A DNA stretch of 19,139 nucleotides, taken from Verrucomicrobia bacterium UBA740. Lineage in GTDB: Bacteria > Verrucomicrobiota > Kiritimatiellia > RFP12 > UBA1067. The stretch lies in assembly GCA_002298665.1 (NCBI GenBank), contig DBKW01000098.1, positions 275 to 19,413 on the forward strand, in the 5' to 3' direction. Below, in pieces: positions 8,007-15,595 of this stretch. The notes beneath the pieces were generated by a model. The model did no database searches, was not told the origin of the DNA, and was given only the letters and a program-made list of their open reading frames with translations. A program made the position numbers and the translations under genes. Each line of letters starts with the position of its first letter. Position 1 is the stretch's first letter.

Positions 8007-9191
8007 ATGGACAGAATAGTTTATTTAGACAATAATGCGACCACGCGTACGGCCCCCGAGGTACGCGATGTCATGTTGCCGTTTTTGGGCGATTTGTACG
8101 GGAATCCGAGTTCGATGCACGCCTTCGGCGGCCAAATCGCCCGCTATGTGGCGCGTGCCCGCGAGGAAGTCGCGCATTTCATCAATTGCTCGCCCGAGGA
8201 AATCATCTTCACATCGTGCGCCACGGAGTCGGACAACACGGCCCTGCGCGGGACGGCCGAGTTTCTGGGCAAGGAGACCAAAATCATCACCACCGCCGTC
8301 GAACACCCCGCCATTCTGCAGCCTGCGCGGCGGCTCAAGGCGAACGGATGGAACGAAGTCGAACTCCCGGTGGACGACGTGGGACAGCTTGATCTGGACC
8401 GATTGCGCGCGGAGCTGAAGGGGACGCGCAAGGCGCTCGTTTCCATCATGTGGGCCAACAACGAGACGGGGACGGTGTTCCCAATAGAGGAAATTGCGGC
8501 TATTTGCCATGAGCACGGGGCCGTTTTCCATACGGACGCCGTCCAGGTCGCGGGAAAGATTCCCGTGGATGTGCAAAAGGTCCCCGTGGACATGCTTTCC
8601 ATGAGCGGGCACAAGTTCCATGCGCCCAAGGGCGTCGGCATCCTGTACGTGCGCAAGGGCGTGCATTTCAAGCCGTTCATGCTGGGCGGCCACCAGGAGA
8701 ACGGCCGGCGGGCGGGCACTGAAAACGTGCCGTACATCATCGGGCTCGCAAAGGCCTGCGAACTGGCGCGGTTGGGCATGGCGGATGAGGCCGCGAAGCT
8801 GACGGTTCTCCGCGACAGGCTCGAGGCGGGCATTCTGGCGACGTGCCCCAACGTGCGCGTGAATGGCGACAGGCAGCATCGTCTGCCCAATACGCTGAAC
8901 GTGAGTTTCGAATATATCGAGGGCGAAGCCATCGCCTACCGCTTGAGCGACCTGGGGATTTGCATTTCGACGGGGAGCGCCTGCGCGTCGGGTTCGCTCG
9001 ATCCGAGCCATGTCATCCGGGCGATGGGCGTGCCGTTCATCGCGGTCCACGGCTCGGTGCGCTTCTCGCTCTCGCGCTACAATACGGCGGAAGATATCGA
9101 CTATGTGCTCGAAAAGCTGCCGATCGTCATCAAGGGGTTGCGCGAACTTTCCCCCTTTGGCCCCAATTCGGATCCAACCACATTCAAGTAA
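8007..9191 (+). CDS. cysteine desulfurase, NifS/IscS type
   Basis: A PLP-dependent class V aminotransferase-fold enzyme that takes sulfur from cysteine as a persulfide for Fe-S cluster assembly or tRNA thiolation. The 394-residue protein opens with YLDNNATTRTAPEV. It has the ATESDN segment, HTDAVQVAGK, the PLP-Schiff-base lysine Lys203 in SMSGHKFHAPKG, and the sulfur-carrying Cys326 in STGSACASGSLDPSHV. These make it a group I NifS/IscS-type rather than SufS. No iscU, nifU or mnmA is adjacent, so the acceptor is unknown. The start may be ATG 8007 or the preceding GTG 8004; I chose the ATG. GGAAGAG (7998-8004) is only 2 nt from the ATG and would be mostly excluded from a transcript starting near 8004, so a leaderless mRNA is plausible. 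Confidence 0.94.
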   Translation: MDRIVYLDNNATTRTAPEVRDVMLPFLGDLYGNPSSMHAFGGQIARYVARAREEVAHFINCSPEEIIFTSCATESDNTALRGTAEFLGKETKIITTAVEHPAILQPARRLKANGWNEVELPVDDVGQLDLDRLRAELKGTRKALVSIMWANNETGTVFPIEEIAAICHEHGAVFHTDAVQVAGKIPVDVQKVPVDMLSMSGHKFHAPKGVGILYVRKGVHFKPFMLGGHQENGRRAGTENVPYIIGLAKACELARLGMADEAAKLTVLRDRLEAGILATCPNVRVNGDRQHRLPNTLNVSFEYIEGEAIAYRLSDLGICISTGSACASGSLDPSHVIRAMGVPFIAVHGSVRFSLSRYNTAEDIDYVLEKLPIVIKGLRELSPFGPNSDPTTFK

Positions 9192-9192
9192 G

Positions 9193-9504
9193 ATGAAGCG
9201 GACACACTTTTCAATCGCGGTTTTACTCGCTTTCGCTCTCGCCGGCTGTCGGCGGGAAGACGTCCGCACGCTCACGCTTGAGTTGCCTGGGATTTCCCCG
9301 CAGGAAACCAACAAGATCTCCGCGGCGCTTTCTCCTTATTCCGGCGTTAAAAAGGATTCCTTCCGGTGGGACTTTGCGCGGGGGACCTTGACGCTGGCAT
9401 ACGACTCCATGCAGATCGCCGGGGCCAACATACGCATGGCGATCGAGGAGACCGGCGTACGGGTCGTATGGCCCAAAAAGACGGAAAAGCGAGCAGGTCA
9501 CTAA
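9193..9504 (+). CDS. small lipoprotein with an HMA-like (metal-site-less) domain
   Basis: A 103-residue predicted lipoprotein: a basic N-terminus (MKRTHF), a hydrophobic stretch and a lipobox LAGC with Cys19 as the lipidated residue. The mature part (about 25-95) reads like a heavy-metal-associated, ferredoxin-like beta-alpha-beta-beta-alpha-beta unit: TLTLELPGI, a helix ending KISAALSPYSGVKK, the strand GTLTLAYDS and a helix IRMAIEETGV. The position of the usual GMxCxxC metal loop has PGISPQE instead, so no metal-binding cysteines remain. Fold assignment is from pattern resemblance only. The gene starts 1 nt after the desulfurase stop codon, so it is almost certainly co-expressed, possibly by translational reinitiation; no strong Shine-Dalgarno is visible. 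The function is unknown. Confidence 0.72.
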   Translation: MKRTHFSIAVLLAFALAGCRREDVRTLTLELPGISPQETNKISAALSPYSGVKKDSFRWDFARGTLTLAYDSMQIAGANIRMAIEETGVRVVWPKKTEKRAGH

Positions 9505-9528
9505 TCTAACAAGGAAAGGAGAACCATC

Positions 9529-10146
9529 ATGAGGGATATATTCATCGTGGGTGCGGGCGGGTTCGGCCGCGAGGCCATCTGGACGCTGGAGCGGATAAAC
9601 GCCGCGCAGCAGGTTCCTCTTTGGCGTATTCTGGGCTATGCGGACGACAATCCCAGGTGGAGGAAGGGCGACAATTTCGAGGGGTATCCGATTTTGGGGA
9701 CGGTCGAGGAGGCCGCGCAGTCCAATCCGGCCGCGTCGGTGTTCGTCGCGATCGGGAACAACCAAAAGCGTCTGGATATGGTCAAGCGTCTGCGCGGTTT
9801 CGATTTCCCCGCCCTGATCGATCCCTCGGCGCAGATTTCGCCGACGACGGACTTCAACGGCGGTTCGTACATCGCCTCGGAGGCGGTCGTCCAGGTCGGT
9901 TCCGTTCTGGGCGAATTCTGCCTTGTCGGCGCGCGCGCGGTCATCGGGCACGATTCGACGCTGGGCAACTTTGTCAACGTAGGTCCTGGCGCGGCCATCG
10001 CCTCGGGCGTGTCCGTCGGCGATCGCGTTTCGTTTTTCGCGAACAGTTCGACCATGCCCGGCGTTTCAATCGGCTCGGATTGCTGGATCGCCTGCGGGAT
10101 TGGCGTGCGGAAGGATTTGCCGGCCGGGATGCGCGTGGAATCGTGA
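9529..10146 (+). CDS. NeuD/PglD-family sugar O/N-acyltransferase
   Basis: A 205-residue acetyltransferase of the NeuD/PglD/VioB group, which transfers an acetyl group from acetyl-CoA to a nucleotide-sugar or glycan substrate. The N-terminus forms a Rossmann-like substrate domain beginning IFIVGAGGFGREAI, followed by a GYADDNP segment and VFVAIGNNQKRL. Residues from about 100 to 195 are left-handed beta-helix hexapeptide repeats. His141 in VIGHDSTLGNFVNVGPGA matches the catalytic His of PglD. A strong AAGGAAAGGAG Shine-Dalgarno at 9511-9521 sets the start. The stop overlaps the waaA GTG start (GTGA), so the two are coupled; an acyl modification of an LPS or surface sugar is the natural inference. 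The exact substrate cannot be read from the sequence. Confidence 0.87.
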   Translation: MRDIFIVGAGGFGREAIWTLERINAAQQVPLWRILGYADDNPRWRKGDNFEGYPILGTVEEAAQSNPAASVFVAIGNNQKRLDMVKRLRGFDFPALIDPSAQISPTTDFNGGSYIASEAVVQVGSVLGEFCLVGARAVIGHDSTLGNFVNVGPGAAIASGVSVGDRVSFFANSSTMPGVSIGSDCWIACGIGVRKDLPAGMRVES

Positions 10147-11408
10147 AGTGGTTCCTCTATGAGCTCGTTTTTGCGCTAGGGTTCCCGTTCCTTTTGCCCG
10201 GGTTCCTCCTGCGCATGATGCGGCGCGGCGGCTATCGCGCACGGATGGGGGACAGGTTTGCCCTCTATCCGCCCGGAATCACGGCGCGCCTGCGTGCGCA
10301 CAGGGGGCGGTGGGTATGGGTACACGCCGTCTCCGTGGGCGAGGTCCAGGTGGCGGGCCAGCTCATGCGCGAATGGCGCCGGCAGGAGCCGGGCGTGCGC
10401 TTTTGCTTCTCGACGACAAGTTCAACCGGGTGGCAGGTGGCGCGGCGCGAAGTGACAGAAAACGACGTTCTCATGTACAATCCGCTCGACTTCCCGAATT
10501 TCGTCAAGAGCGCGCTGGCGACGGTGGAACCGCGCGCGGTCATATTGACGGAAAGCGAGATTTGGCCCTTGTTCATCCGGCGCGCGGCCAAGAACCGGAT
10601 TCCGCTTTTTTTGATAAACGCCCGCGTGAGCGACCGGAGCGCCCCGCGCTATGCGCGCTTCCGGTTCCTTTTCAAGGACGTGTTCGCGGCGTTTACGCGG
10701 ATTTTCGCGCAAAGTTCGTTGGATAAGGCCCGCCTGATTGCCGCGGGCGCGCCGGAATCCGCCATTGAAACGACCGGGAGCTTCAAGTTCGACGTGGCGC
10801 GCCGGAATCCGGCCAAAGAGGCTGAAATGCGGGCGTGGATTGGCCCGGGGCGCATTCTGCTGGGCGGCTCGACCTGGCCGGGCGAAGACAAGGCGCTCTT
10901 GGACATTCTCCCGGGGCTTCCGGCGGACGTCAAGCTCGTTTTGGCGCCGCGGCACTTCGAAAAGGCCGATGCGGTCGAATCCAACATAAAGAATGCCGGA
11001 TATGTCTGTGTCCGCCGGAGCCGGGGCGACAAGGCGCCGGAACAGGGGCGCGCTGTATTTCTTGCGGATACGACGGGTGAGCTTATGGGGCTTTACGGGA
11101 TAGCCACCGTGGTCTTCGTCGGGAAGACCTTGTCTGCGAAGGGCGGACAGAACATGATCGAGCCGTGCCTGTGCGGAAAGGCGGTTCTTGTCGGACCCCA
11201 TACGGAAAACTTCCGTCCCGTAATGAGTGATTTGCTGGAAGCCCGGGCAATTGAAGTCGTGCCCACGGCCGCGGCGCTCGCCAAACGCGTCGAGGAGCTC
11301 CTGTCCCGGGGAGACGGGGGGCTTGGCTTGCGGGCGCAAGAATGTGTCGCCCGCCGCCGCGGGGTCGTGCCGCGGTGCGTGCAGGAAATCCGGGGGTTCC
11401 TCGCATGA
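10143..11408 (+). CDS. waaA: 3-deoxy-D-manno-octulosonic acid (Kdo) transferase
   Basis: Transfers Kdo from CMP-Kdo to a lipid A precursor at the inner face of the cytoplasmic membrane, an essential step of LPS assembly. The 421-residue protein has an N-terminal hydrophobic anchor (about 3-23) and two Rossmann-like GT-B domains. HAVSVGEVQVA contains Glu67, the expected catalytic base position. TESEIWP (136-142), GGSTWPGED (241-249), LAPRHFEK and GGQNMIEP (334-341) are family landmarks. The start is the GTG at 10143, overlapping the stop of the preceding acyltransferase gene; it gives the conserved N-terminal anchor immediately. Whether it adds one or more Kdo residues cannot be told. It is direct evidence that this bacterium makes Kdo-containing LPS. 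Confidence 0.95.
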   Translation: MKWFLYELVFALGFPFLLPGFLLRMMRRGGYRARMGDRFALYPPGITARLRAHRGRWVWVHAVSVGEVQVAGQLMREWRRQEPGVRFCFSTTSSTGWQVARREVTENDVLMYNPLDFPNFVKSALATVEPRAVILTESEIWPLFIRRAAKNRIPLFLINARVSDRSAPRYARFRFLFKDVFAAFTRIFAQSSLDKARLIAAGAPESAIETTGSFKFDVARRNPAKEAEMRAWIGPGRILLGGSTWPGEDKALLDILPGLPADVKLVLAPRHFEKADAVESNIKNAGYVCVRRSRGDKAPEQGRAVFLADTTGELMGLYGIATVVFVGKTLSAKGGQNMIEPCLCGKAVLVGPHTENFRPVMSDLLEARAIEVVPTAAALAKRVEELLSRGDGGLGLRAQECVARRRGVVPRCVQEIRGFLA

Positions 11409-12523
11409 CGAAGAAGAAACGCCTAGCCGCGCTTGTTGCCCTCGGGATTCTTCTTGTTGCGCTGCTCACCGTCGGAGGATTCTTCTTCTTTGGACGGGGA
11501 GGTTCCAGTCTACCTGCCCCCGACCTTCACCATTACAAGGCCCTGCGCACGCTCTCCGTCGCGCTCATGCTGGCGGAAAAGCCGGATGCTGTATCGGTCT
11601 GTCTGGCCGACGAGGGTGTCGCGCCTTTTCGCGAGGATTTTTGCGCGACAGGGCTATCGGTGACCAATACGACCTGCAAAGGACGCAATTCCATCGTCCT
11701 TTTTTCCCGGACGCCCAAAGACTGGTCACGGCTTACGGCGCATGTGGCGGATGCGGGGATTCTCGTGCGTTTCATCGACGCCAACAATCTGAAAAAGGCT
11801 GATTTCAAGTCGATTTTGATGGATTTCCCGTTCAAATACTTTCATCTCTGGATGCCCGGGGAATTTGATTGGCTTGTAATCGGACGGGCAAAGCCCTCCA
11901 AATTGAAGTTGGACGCACTTTTCGACCTTTTTGCGAACGAAAAGCTGTTCGACATCTTGGCTGAAGCGGGTCTGTCAGATCCGGCGGACATCTTCTCGAA
12001 CTACGTGGGGACATGGGCGGATCTTAAAGATGCCTTCGCGGGTGACAATTCGGCGGGGGTGCTCCCTGAAAACTTCGTGACATACACGATACCTCAACTC
12101 CCCTGGCTGTTTCAAGGCGGGGTAGAGGCGGATATCCTCAGGGAATTCCAACATGAGGCGCGTAGCCGGCAGGTTGTCCGGCGACTCGTGTTGAAAGGTG
12201 CGATTGCGGCGCGTCAAGGGGACGAAAACAGTGCGCTTGACGCCTGGTCTGCGGCCTGGAAGCGCAATCCGAATGATTCCATGCTCCTGGAGCGGCTCTA
12301 CCGGCTCGCGGTGAATGCGCGGGCGTTTATGAAGATAGGCAACATCCGCGGCGCGGCCAAGTGCTATGAGACGATGATTGCCATCCGTCCGACCGATATT
12401 CCCGTCCTCAAGGCCTATGCGGAATGCCTTTTGGCCCTCGGACAACGTCCGTTGGCGGAAAAAGTGCTGGAACATGTCCGTATTCTGTCGAATCCGGCGC
12501 GCAAAGCGAATAAGCCCTATTGA
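11405..12523 (+). CDS. membrane-anchored TPR protein of unknown function
   Basis: A 372-residue protein with one N-terminal membrane segment (about 7-29, after MTKKKR), so most of it is probably extracytoplasmic. Residues about 40-235 hold a domain I do not firmly recognise. The run FSRTPKDWSRL, MPGEFDWLVIGRAKPSKL and LFDILAEAGLSDPADIFSNY recalls the C-terminal part of membrane-associated spermidine-synthase-like proteins, but the SAM-binding region is absent. Residues about 262-362 look like TPR-type helical hairpins (AIAARQGDENSALDAWSAAW; IGNIRGAAKCYETMIAIRP). The ATG at 11405 overlaps the waaA stop (ATGA), so it belongs to the nifS-waaA operon. The next gene also combines membrane helices with C-terminal TPRs, and the two may cooperate. 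No catalytic function is claimed. Confidence 0.75.
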   Translation: MTKKKRLAALVALGILLVALLTVGGFFFFGRGGSSLPAPDLHHYKALRTLSVALMLAEKPDAVSVCLADEGVAPFREDFCATGLSVTNTTCKGRNSIVLFSRTPKDWSRLTAHVADAGILVRFIDANNLKKADFKSILMDFPFKYFHLWMPGEFDWLVIGRAKPSKLKLDALFDLFANEKLFDILAEAGLSDPADIFSNYVGTWADLKDAFAGDNSAGVLPENFVTYTIPQLPWLFQGGVEADILREFQHEARSRQVVRRLVLKGAIAARQGDENSALDAWSAAWKRNPNDSMLLERLYRLAVNARAFMKIGNIRGAAKCYETMIAIRPTDIPVLKAYAECLLALGQRPLAEKVLEHVRILSNPARKANKPY

Positions 12524-12548
12524 ATTCGCCCCCCAATTTTGGTAAAAT
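12520..12548 (+). promoter_or_regulatory. sigma70-type promoter of the polytopic TPR protein gene
   Basis: A -35 box TTGAAT (12520-12525) and -10 box TAAAAT (12543-12548) are spaced exactly 17 bp apart, the same geometry as the V-ATPase promoter. The -35 box overlaps the stop codon of the preceding gene. The predicted start is near 12555, with AAGGAA (12565-12570) as the ribosome binding site. It could also drive the APE-like operon, whose first gene starts 6 nt after the end of this one. Confidence 0.75.
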
Positions 12549-12577
12549 ATACGAATGTAAAGTGAAGGAAACGTAAA

Positions 12578-15040
12578 ATGTTCGGTATTCGGAAAAAAAC
12601 AAAGTATAGAGAAGAGTCTTACGACTTTGACTCGGAAGAGGAAAATCAGGGCACATCGCTGGCGGATCCCGTCCACTACGCGCTCAACGACTACATAACG
12701 GCACTTCTTCTGGGCGTCGTGGGGGTCGTGTTCATCTGTCTGACGACGTTCCCCGCGTTGCATCCGACGGCCTGGGCGGCCTGTGCGGAAGCGGCGGGGC
12801 TTCGCGAACCCGTGGCGATCATTCCCGGGCTTTGGCGTCTGTTTGCGCACATCCTCTACAACATAGCCGGGATTCAGGCCGGAACCGGGATTTTGGCTTT
12901 TCTTGGCAAGATTTCCTTCGGCGTCATCCTGGCGCTTTCCTATCTGTTCTGCCGCGGCGTTTTGGCGTTCTCCGTCCGTTCGCAGACGCCGGAATACAAA
13001 TTCTGGCGACGTTATGTCTCGCGACTCATTTGCTTGCTTGTGGCGTTTCTGTTCGCGGCGTCCGATCCCGTCTGGCAATTGTGCCTTTCGTTCACGCCCC
13101 AGACGTTTTTGCTTGTCCTGATGCTTTTCGCCGCCTACCAGTGGATCAAGTTCTTCACGGACGGAAGCGTGCGCCCGGCCTACATTTCGATGTTCTGCTT
13201 CGGACTTCTGGCGGCCGACACGCCTTTGGGTATCGTGCTCACCGTGTGCTGCTGGGTCGGCTACATGATCCTCGTCTCCCAACGGCTGCTGGGGCACGTG
13301 GACCTCTTGGATGCCTACAAACGCCAAGCCGCCAAGTGGTATTTGACGTTCTTCTGGGCGCTGGGCGTGGTGGTCGGAATCGCGCTCAATGTCATGAGCT
13401 TCATCTCGTTTGACGGTCTCGCAGCCACCGGTTTGACCGGCGGCGACATCCCGCTGCGCTACGGCGTCGAATACTTTGGCCTGTTCACGGGCGCGGCCTC
13501 TCTCGGCGGGTGGATCATCTGCGGCGGCCTTTCCATCATGCTGCTCGCGATTGTTCTGATGTCCGTGATTCGCACGACCGACTCGGAATATTTCCTCGGT
13601 TACGGCGAGGGTCTTACGTTCTTCCTCGTCGGCTGCTTTACGTACCTGCAGCTGTTTTCGATTCGCCCGCTGTGGGTGTGGAACTGGATCGACGAGCCGG
13701 AGATGGTGAGAAGTCCGCTTTTCCTGTCGCTCTTCGTTTCCTTCTTCGCCGTTTCGTTCCTGCTCGCGCTGACGGTGCTTTCCGTGAATCTGTTTTGCCG
13801 CGATACGCGCCGGATTGCGCACCGCATCGACGAGGATTCCTATCAGGCTGAAGAGCCCGGCAAGAAGCGCATTTTGAGCGTCCGCAAGGTTGTGTTCCTT
13901 TCCGTCTGCATCGTTTTCGCGCTGGGTGCGCTCCCGGGGCGCGTGCAATTCCGCACGAACCGCATGCTCGCCATCATGAACGCCTTTGTGCGGGAAACCG
14001 TCCGCGAGGCGGGCGATGCGCAGTGGCTCTTCACGGACGGTTCCTACGACGCGGGCATCGAGCTGGTCGGCGCCGCGCAGGGCAAGTCGCTTGTCTGCGT
14101 GCCCGTCTTCCACGGCTTGACCTCCCGCCCGCTGTCGACCATCGTGCTGGCCATGCAGGACGACGAGGATCGCCTTTCGGCCCAGGTCGGCGGCGCGAAC
14201 ATCTTGAGCGCCTGGCAGCGCGACAAGCCCGAACGCATGGCGAAATCGGCCGTCCAGATCGGCTTCGAACTCTGGCGCCGGAGCGGGAGCATGTATCCGA
14301 CGACATCCGGCGTGCTGGCGCGTCCGGGGATGGACGGCGAATTGTGCGCCACGGGCGTCACCGTCTCCCATGCGCTGATCAACAACATTCTGGACCTCTA
14401 CGCCGCGGGCGGCCCCAGCAAGTACGCGGGACGTTTCGTGAACGACCTCTTTTTGGTGATGCAGTGGCGTCTGTCGCGTCTGGCGCGCATCCGCGCGGAA
14501 ATCGACGACCACGCGGGCAAGGAGAACCTGGCGCTGACGGAAAGCGAACTCGCCGGCAAGTTGGACGACAACAACGAGTCGCTCCAGCGCCTGATCGAGA
14601 ACGTCGCAAACGCCAACCGCCTCATGATGCGCCAGATGACGCCGCGAGAAGGTTTGCAGTTCGCGCTCGTCCGGGCCGATTTCCGGTTGGCGCGCCGCTA
14701 TGCCGAGCCGATTTTGAAGGCCGATCCGGACAACTCCAGCGCCAACTTCGCCATGGGCATGAGCTACTTCGAAGAAGGCCAGTACAGCCGCGCCGAAGAG
14801 TTCCTGGCGCGCTGCTTGCGGCGCAATCCCAACGAGCCGGCCGTCTGGAACAACCTGGCTGTCGTCAAAATGAGGACGGGACGCTTCGACGAGGCGCTTA
14901 AAGACGCCCAGAAGGCGCTCGAAATCATTCCGGACTCCATCGAGGTCAAGGATACCATCCGCGAGATCGAGCAGGCTGCGAAGGCGGCGCGCGAAGAGTC
15001 GGCGAATCCCCAGAAACCGGTCCGCGGTATCCGCAAATAA
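12578..15040 (+). CDS. polytopic membrane protein with C-terminal TPR domain
   Basis: An 820-residue protein with a short acidic cytoplasmic N-terminus (1-35; DFDSEEEN) and about 10-12 hydrophobic membrane segments between residues 39 and 453, for example 39-58, 103-130, 146-163, 173-192, 255-276, 298-331, 379-405 and 436-453. A soluble, probably periplasmic region follows (about 455-690), opening with WLFTDGSYDAGIEL. Two or more clear TPR units lie at about 722-789 (NFAMGMSYFEEGQYSRAEEF; WNNLAVVKMRTGRFDEALKD). The layout resembles membrane glycosyltransferase-like proteins of the PMT/DUF2723 kind fused to TPRs, but I see no catalytic signature that would prove this. It has its own promoter (12520-12548) and is followed after 6 nt by the acyl carrier protein gene, so it may belong to the envelope-lipid operon. 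Function unassigned. Confidence 0.8.
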   Translation: MFGIRKKTKYREESYDFDSEEENQGTSLADPVHYALNDYITALLLGVVGVVFICLTTFPALHPTAWAACAEAAGLREPVAIIPGLWRLFAHILYNIAGIQAGTGILAFLGKISFGVILALSYLFCRGVLAFSVRSQTPEYKFWRRYVSRLICLLVAFLFAASDPVWQLCLSFTPQTFLLVLMLFAAYQWIKFFTDGSVRPAYISMFCFGLLAADTPLGIVLTVCCWVGYMILVSQRLLGHVDLLDAYKRQAAKWYLTFFWALGVVVGIALNVMSFISFDGLAATGLTGGDIPLRYGVEYFGLFTGAASLGGWIICGGLSIMLLAIVLMSVIRTTDSEYFLGYGEGLTFFLVGCFTYLQLFSIRPLWVWNWIDEPEMVRSPLFLSLFVSFFAVSFLLALTVLSVNLFCRDTRRIAHRIDEDSYQAEEPGKKRILSVRKVVFLSVCIVFALGALPGRVQFRTNRMLAIMNAFVRETVREAGDAQWLFTDGSYDAGIELVGAAQGKSLVCVPVFHGLTSRPLSTIVLAMQDDEDRLSAQVGGANILSAWQRDKPERMAKSAVQIGFELWRRSGSMYPTTSGVLARPGMDGELCATGVTVSHALINNILDLYAAGGPSKYAGRFVNDLFLVMQWRLSRLARIRAEIDDHAGKENLALTESELAGKLDDNNESLQRLIENVANANRLMMRQMTPREGLQFALVRADFRLARRYAEPILKADPDNSSANFAMGMSYFEEGQYSRAEEFLARCLRRNPNEPAVWNNLAVVKMRTGRFDEALKDAQKALEIIPDSIEVKDTIREIEQAAKAAREESANPQKPVRGIRK

Positions 15041-15046
15041 GCATTT

Positions 15047-15325
15047 ATGAAGAGAAAAGAATTAGAAGACGAGATCAGGAACGTTATTCTGGATTCGGTT
15101 GAAATGGACGGGCTTTCCGCGGCGGATTTAGCCGCGGAGAGGCCGCTTTTTGGCGAAGGCGTCGGGTTGGACAGCATTGACGCGCTTGAAATCGGCGCGG
15201 CTTTGCGTAAGAAATACAACATTAAATTCAAGGCCAATTCGGACGAGAACCGCGCGCACTTTTACAGCGTTTCTTCGTTGGCGGACTTTATCGCCGCGAA
15301 TGCAGGGCTCACATTAGAAGATTAA
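15047..15325 (+). CDS. acyl carrier protein (APE-type), first copy
   Basis: A 92-residue acyl carrier protein. The phosphopantetheine attachment motif is GVGLDSIDALEIG, with Ser43 as the modified residue. It carries growing or activated acyl chains as thioesters and needs a phosphopantetheinyl transferase, which is not in the window. It starts 6 nt after the previous stop with no clear Shine-Dalgarno, suggesting reinitiation. The composition is less GC-rich at its start than its neighbours. A second, different carrier follows after 12 nt. Tandem ACPs followed by a COG4648 membrane protein are the standard opening of aryl polyene (APE) clusters, whose two carriers have distinct partners. Confidence 0.92.
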   Translation: MKRKELEDEIRNVILDSVEMDGLSAADLAAERPLFGEGVGLDSIDALEIGAALRKKYNIKFKANSDENRAHFYSVSSLADFIAANAGLTLED

Positions 15326-15337
15326 GGAAGCGAAATC

Positions 15338-15595
15338 ATGCAGACCCGAGATGAAATTCTCGCGGCGATCAACGCCGTGTTGATTAAGGAATTTGAATGT
15401 TCCCCGGCGGACCTCAAACCCGAAGCGCGTCTTTTCGAGGATTTGGACCTCGACAGCATCGACGCGGTGGATCTTATTGTCCGCCTCCAAAACCAGACGA
15501 AACTGAAAGTGAAGGCGGACGACTTCAAGTCCATCCGCACGCTCGGCGATGTCGCCGATGTCATCGCCAAATTGATGGCTGAACAAGCCCAATGA
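15338..15595 (+). CDS. acyl carrier protein (APE-type), second copy
   Basis: An 85-residue acyl carrier protein with the motif LFEDLDLDSIDAVDL; Ser40 is the phosphopantetheine attachment site. It is more canonical than the first copy, with the acidic helix II expected for docking of ketosynthases and dehydratases. AAGGAAG (15324-15330), overlapping the end of the first ACP gene, is a good ribosome binding site 7 nt from the ATG. Its stop overlaps the ATG of the following membrane protein gene (ATGA). It differs strongly from the first copy, so this is not a recent duplication; the two probably have separate roles. Confidence 0.94.
   Translation: MQTRDEILAAINAVLIKEFECSPADLKPEARLFEDLDLDSIDAVDLIVRLQNQTKLKVKADDFKSIRTLGDVADVIAKLMAEQAQ

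Noticed and set aside
9010..9192. Upstream extension of the small lipoprotein frame into the cysteine desulfurase gene
   Set aside because: The extension is an Arg/Ser-rich shadow of the desulfurase; the signal peptide and lipobox begin at the ATG at 9193.
11975..14512. 845-codon open frame on the minus strand
   Set aside because: It lies antisense to the promoter-supported TPR membrane protein genes. Its translation is low-complexity, His/Arg/Glu/Gln-rich, with no domain-like pattern. Long antisense frames are expected in GC-rich coding DNA.
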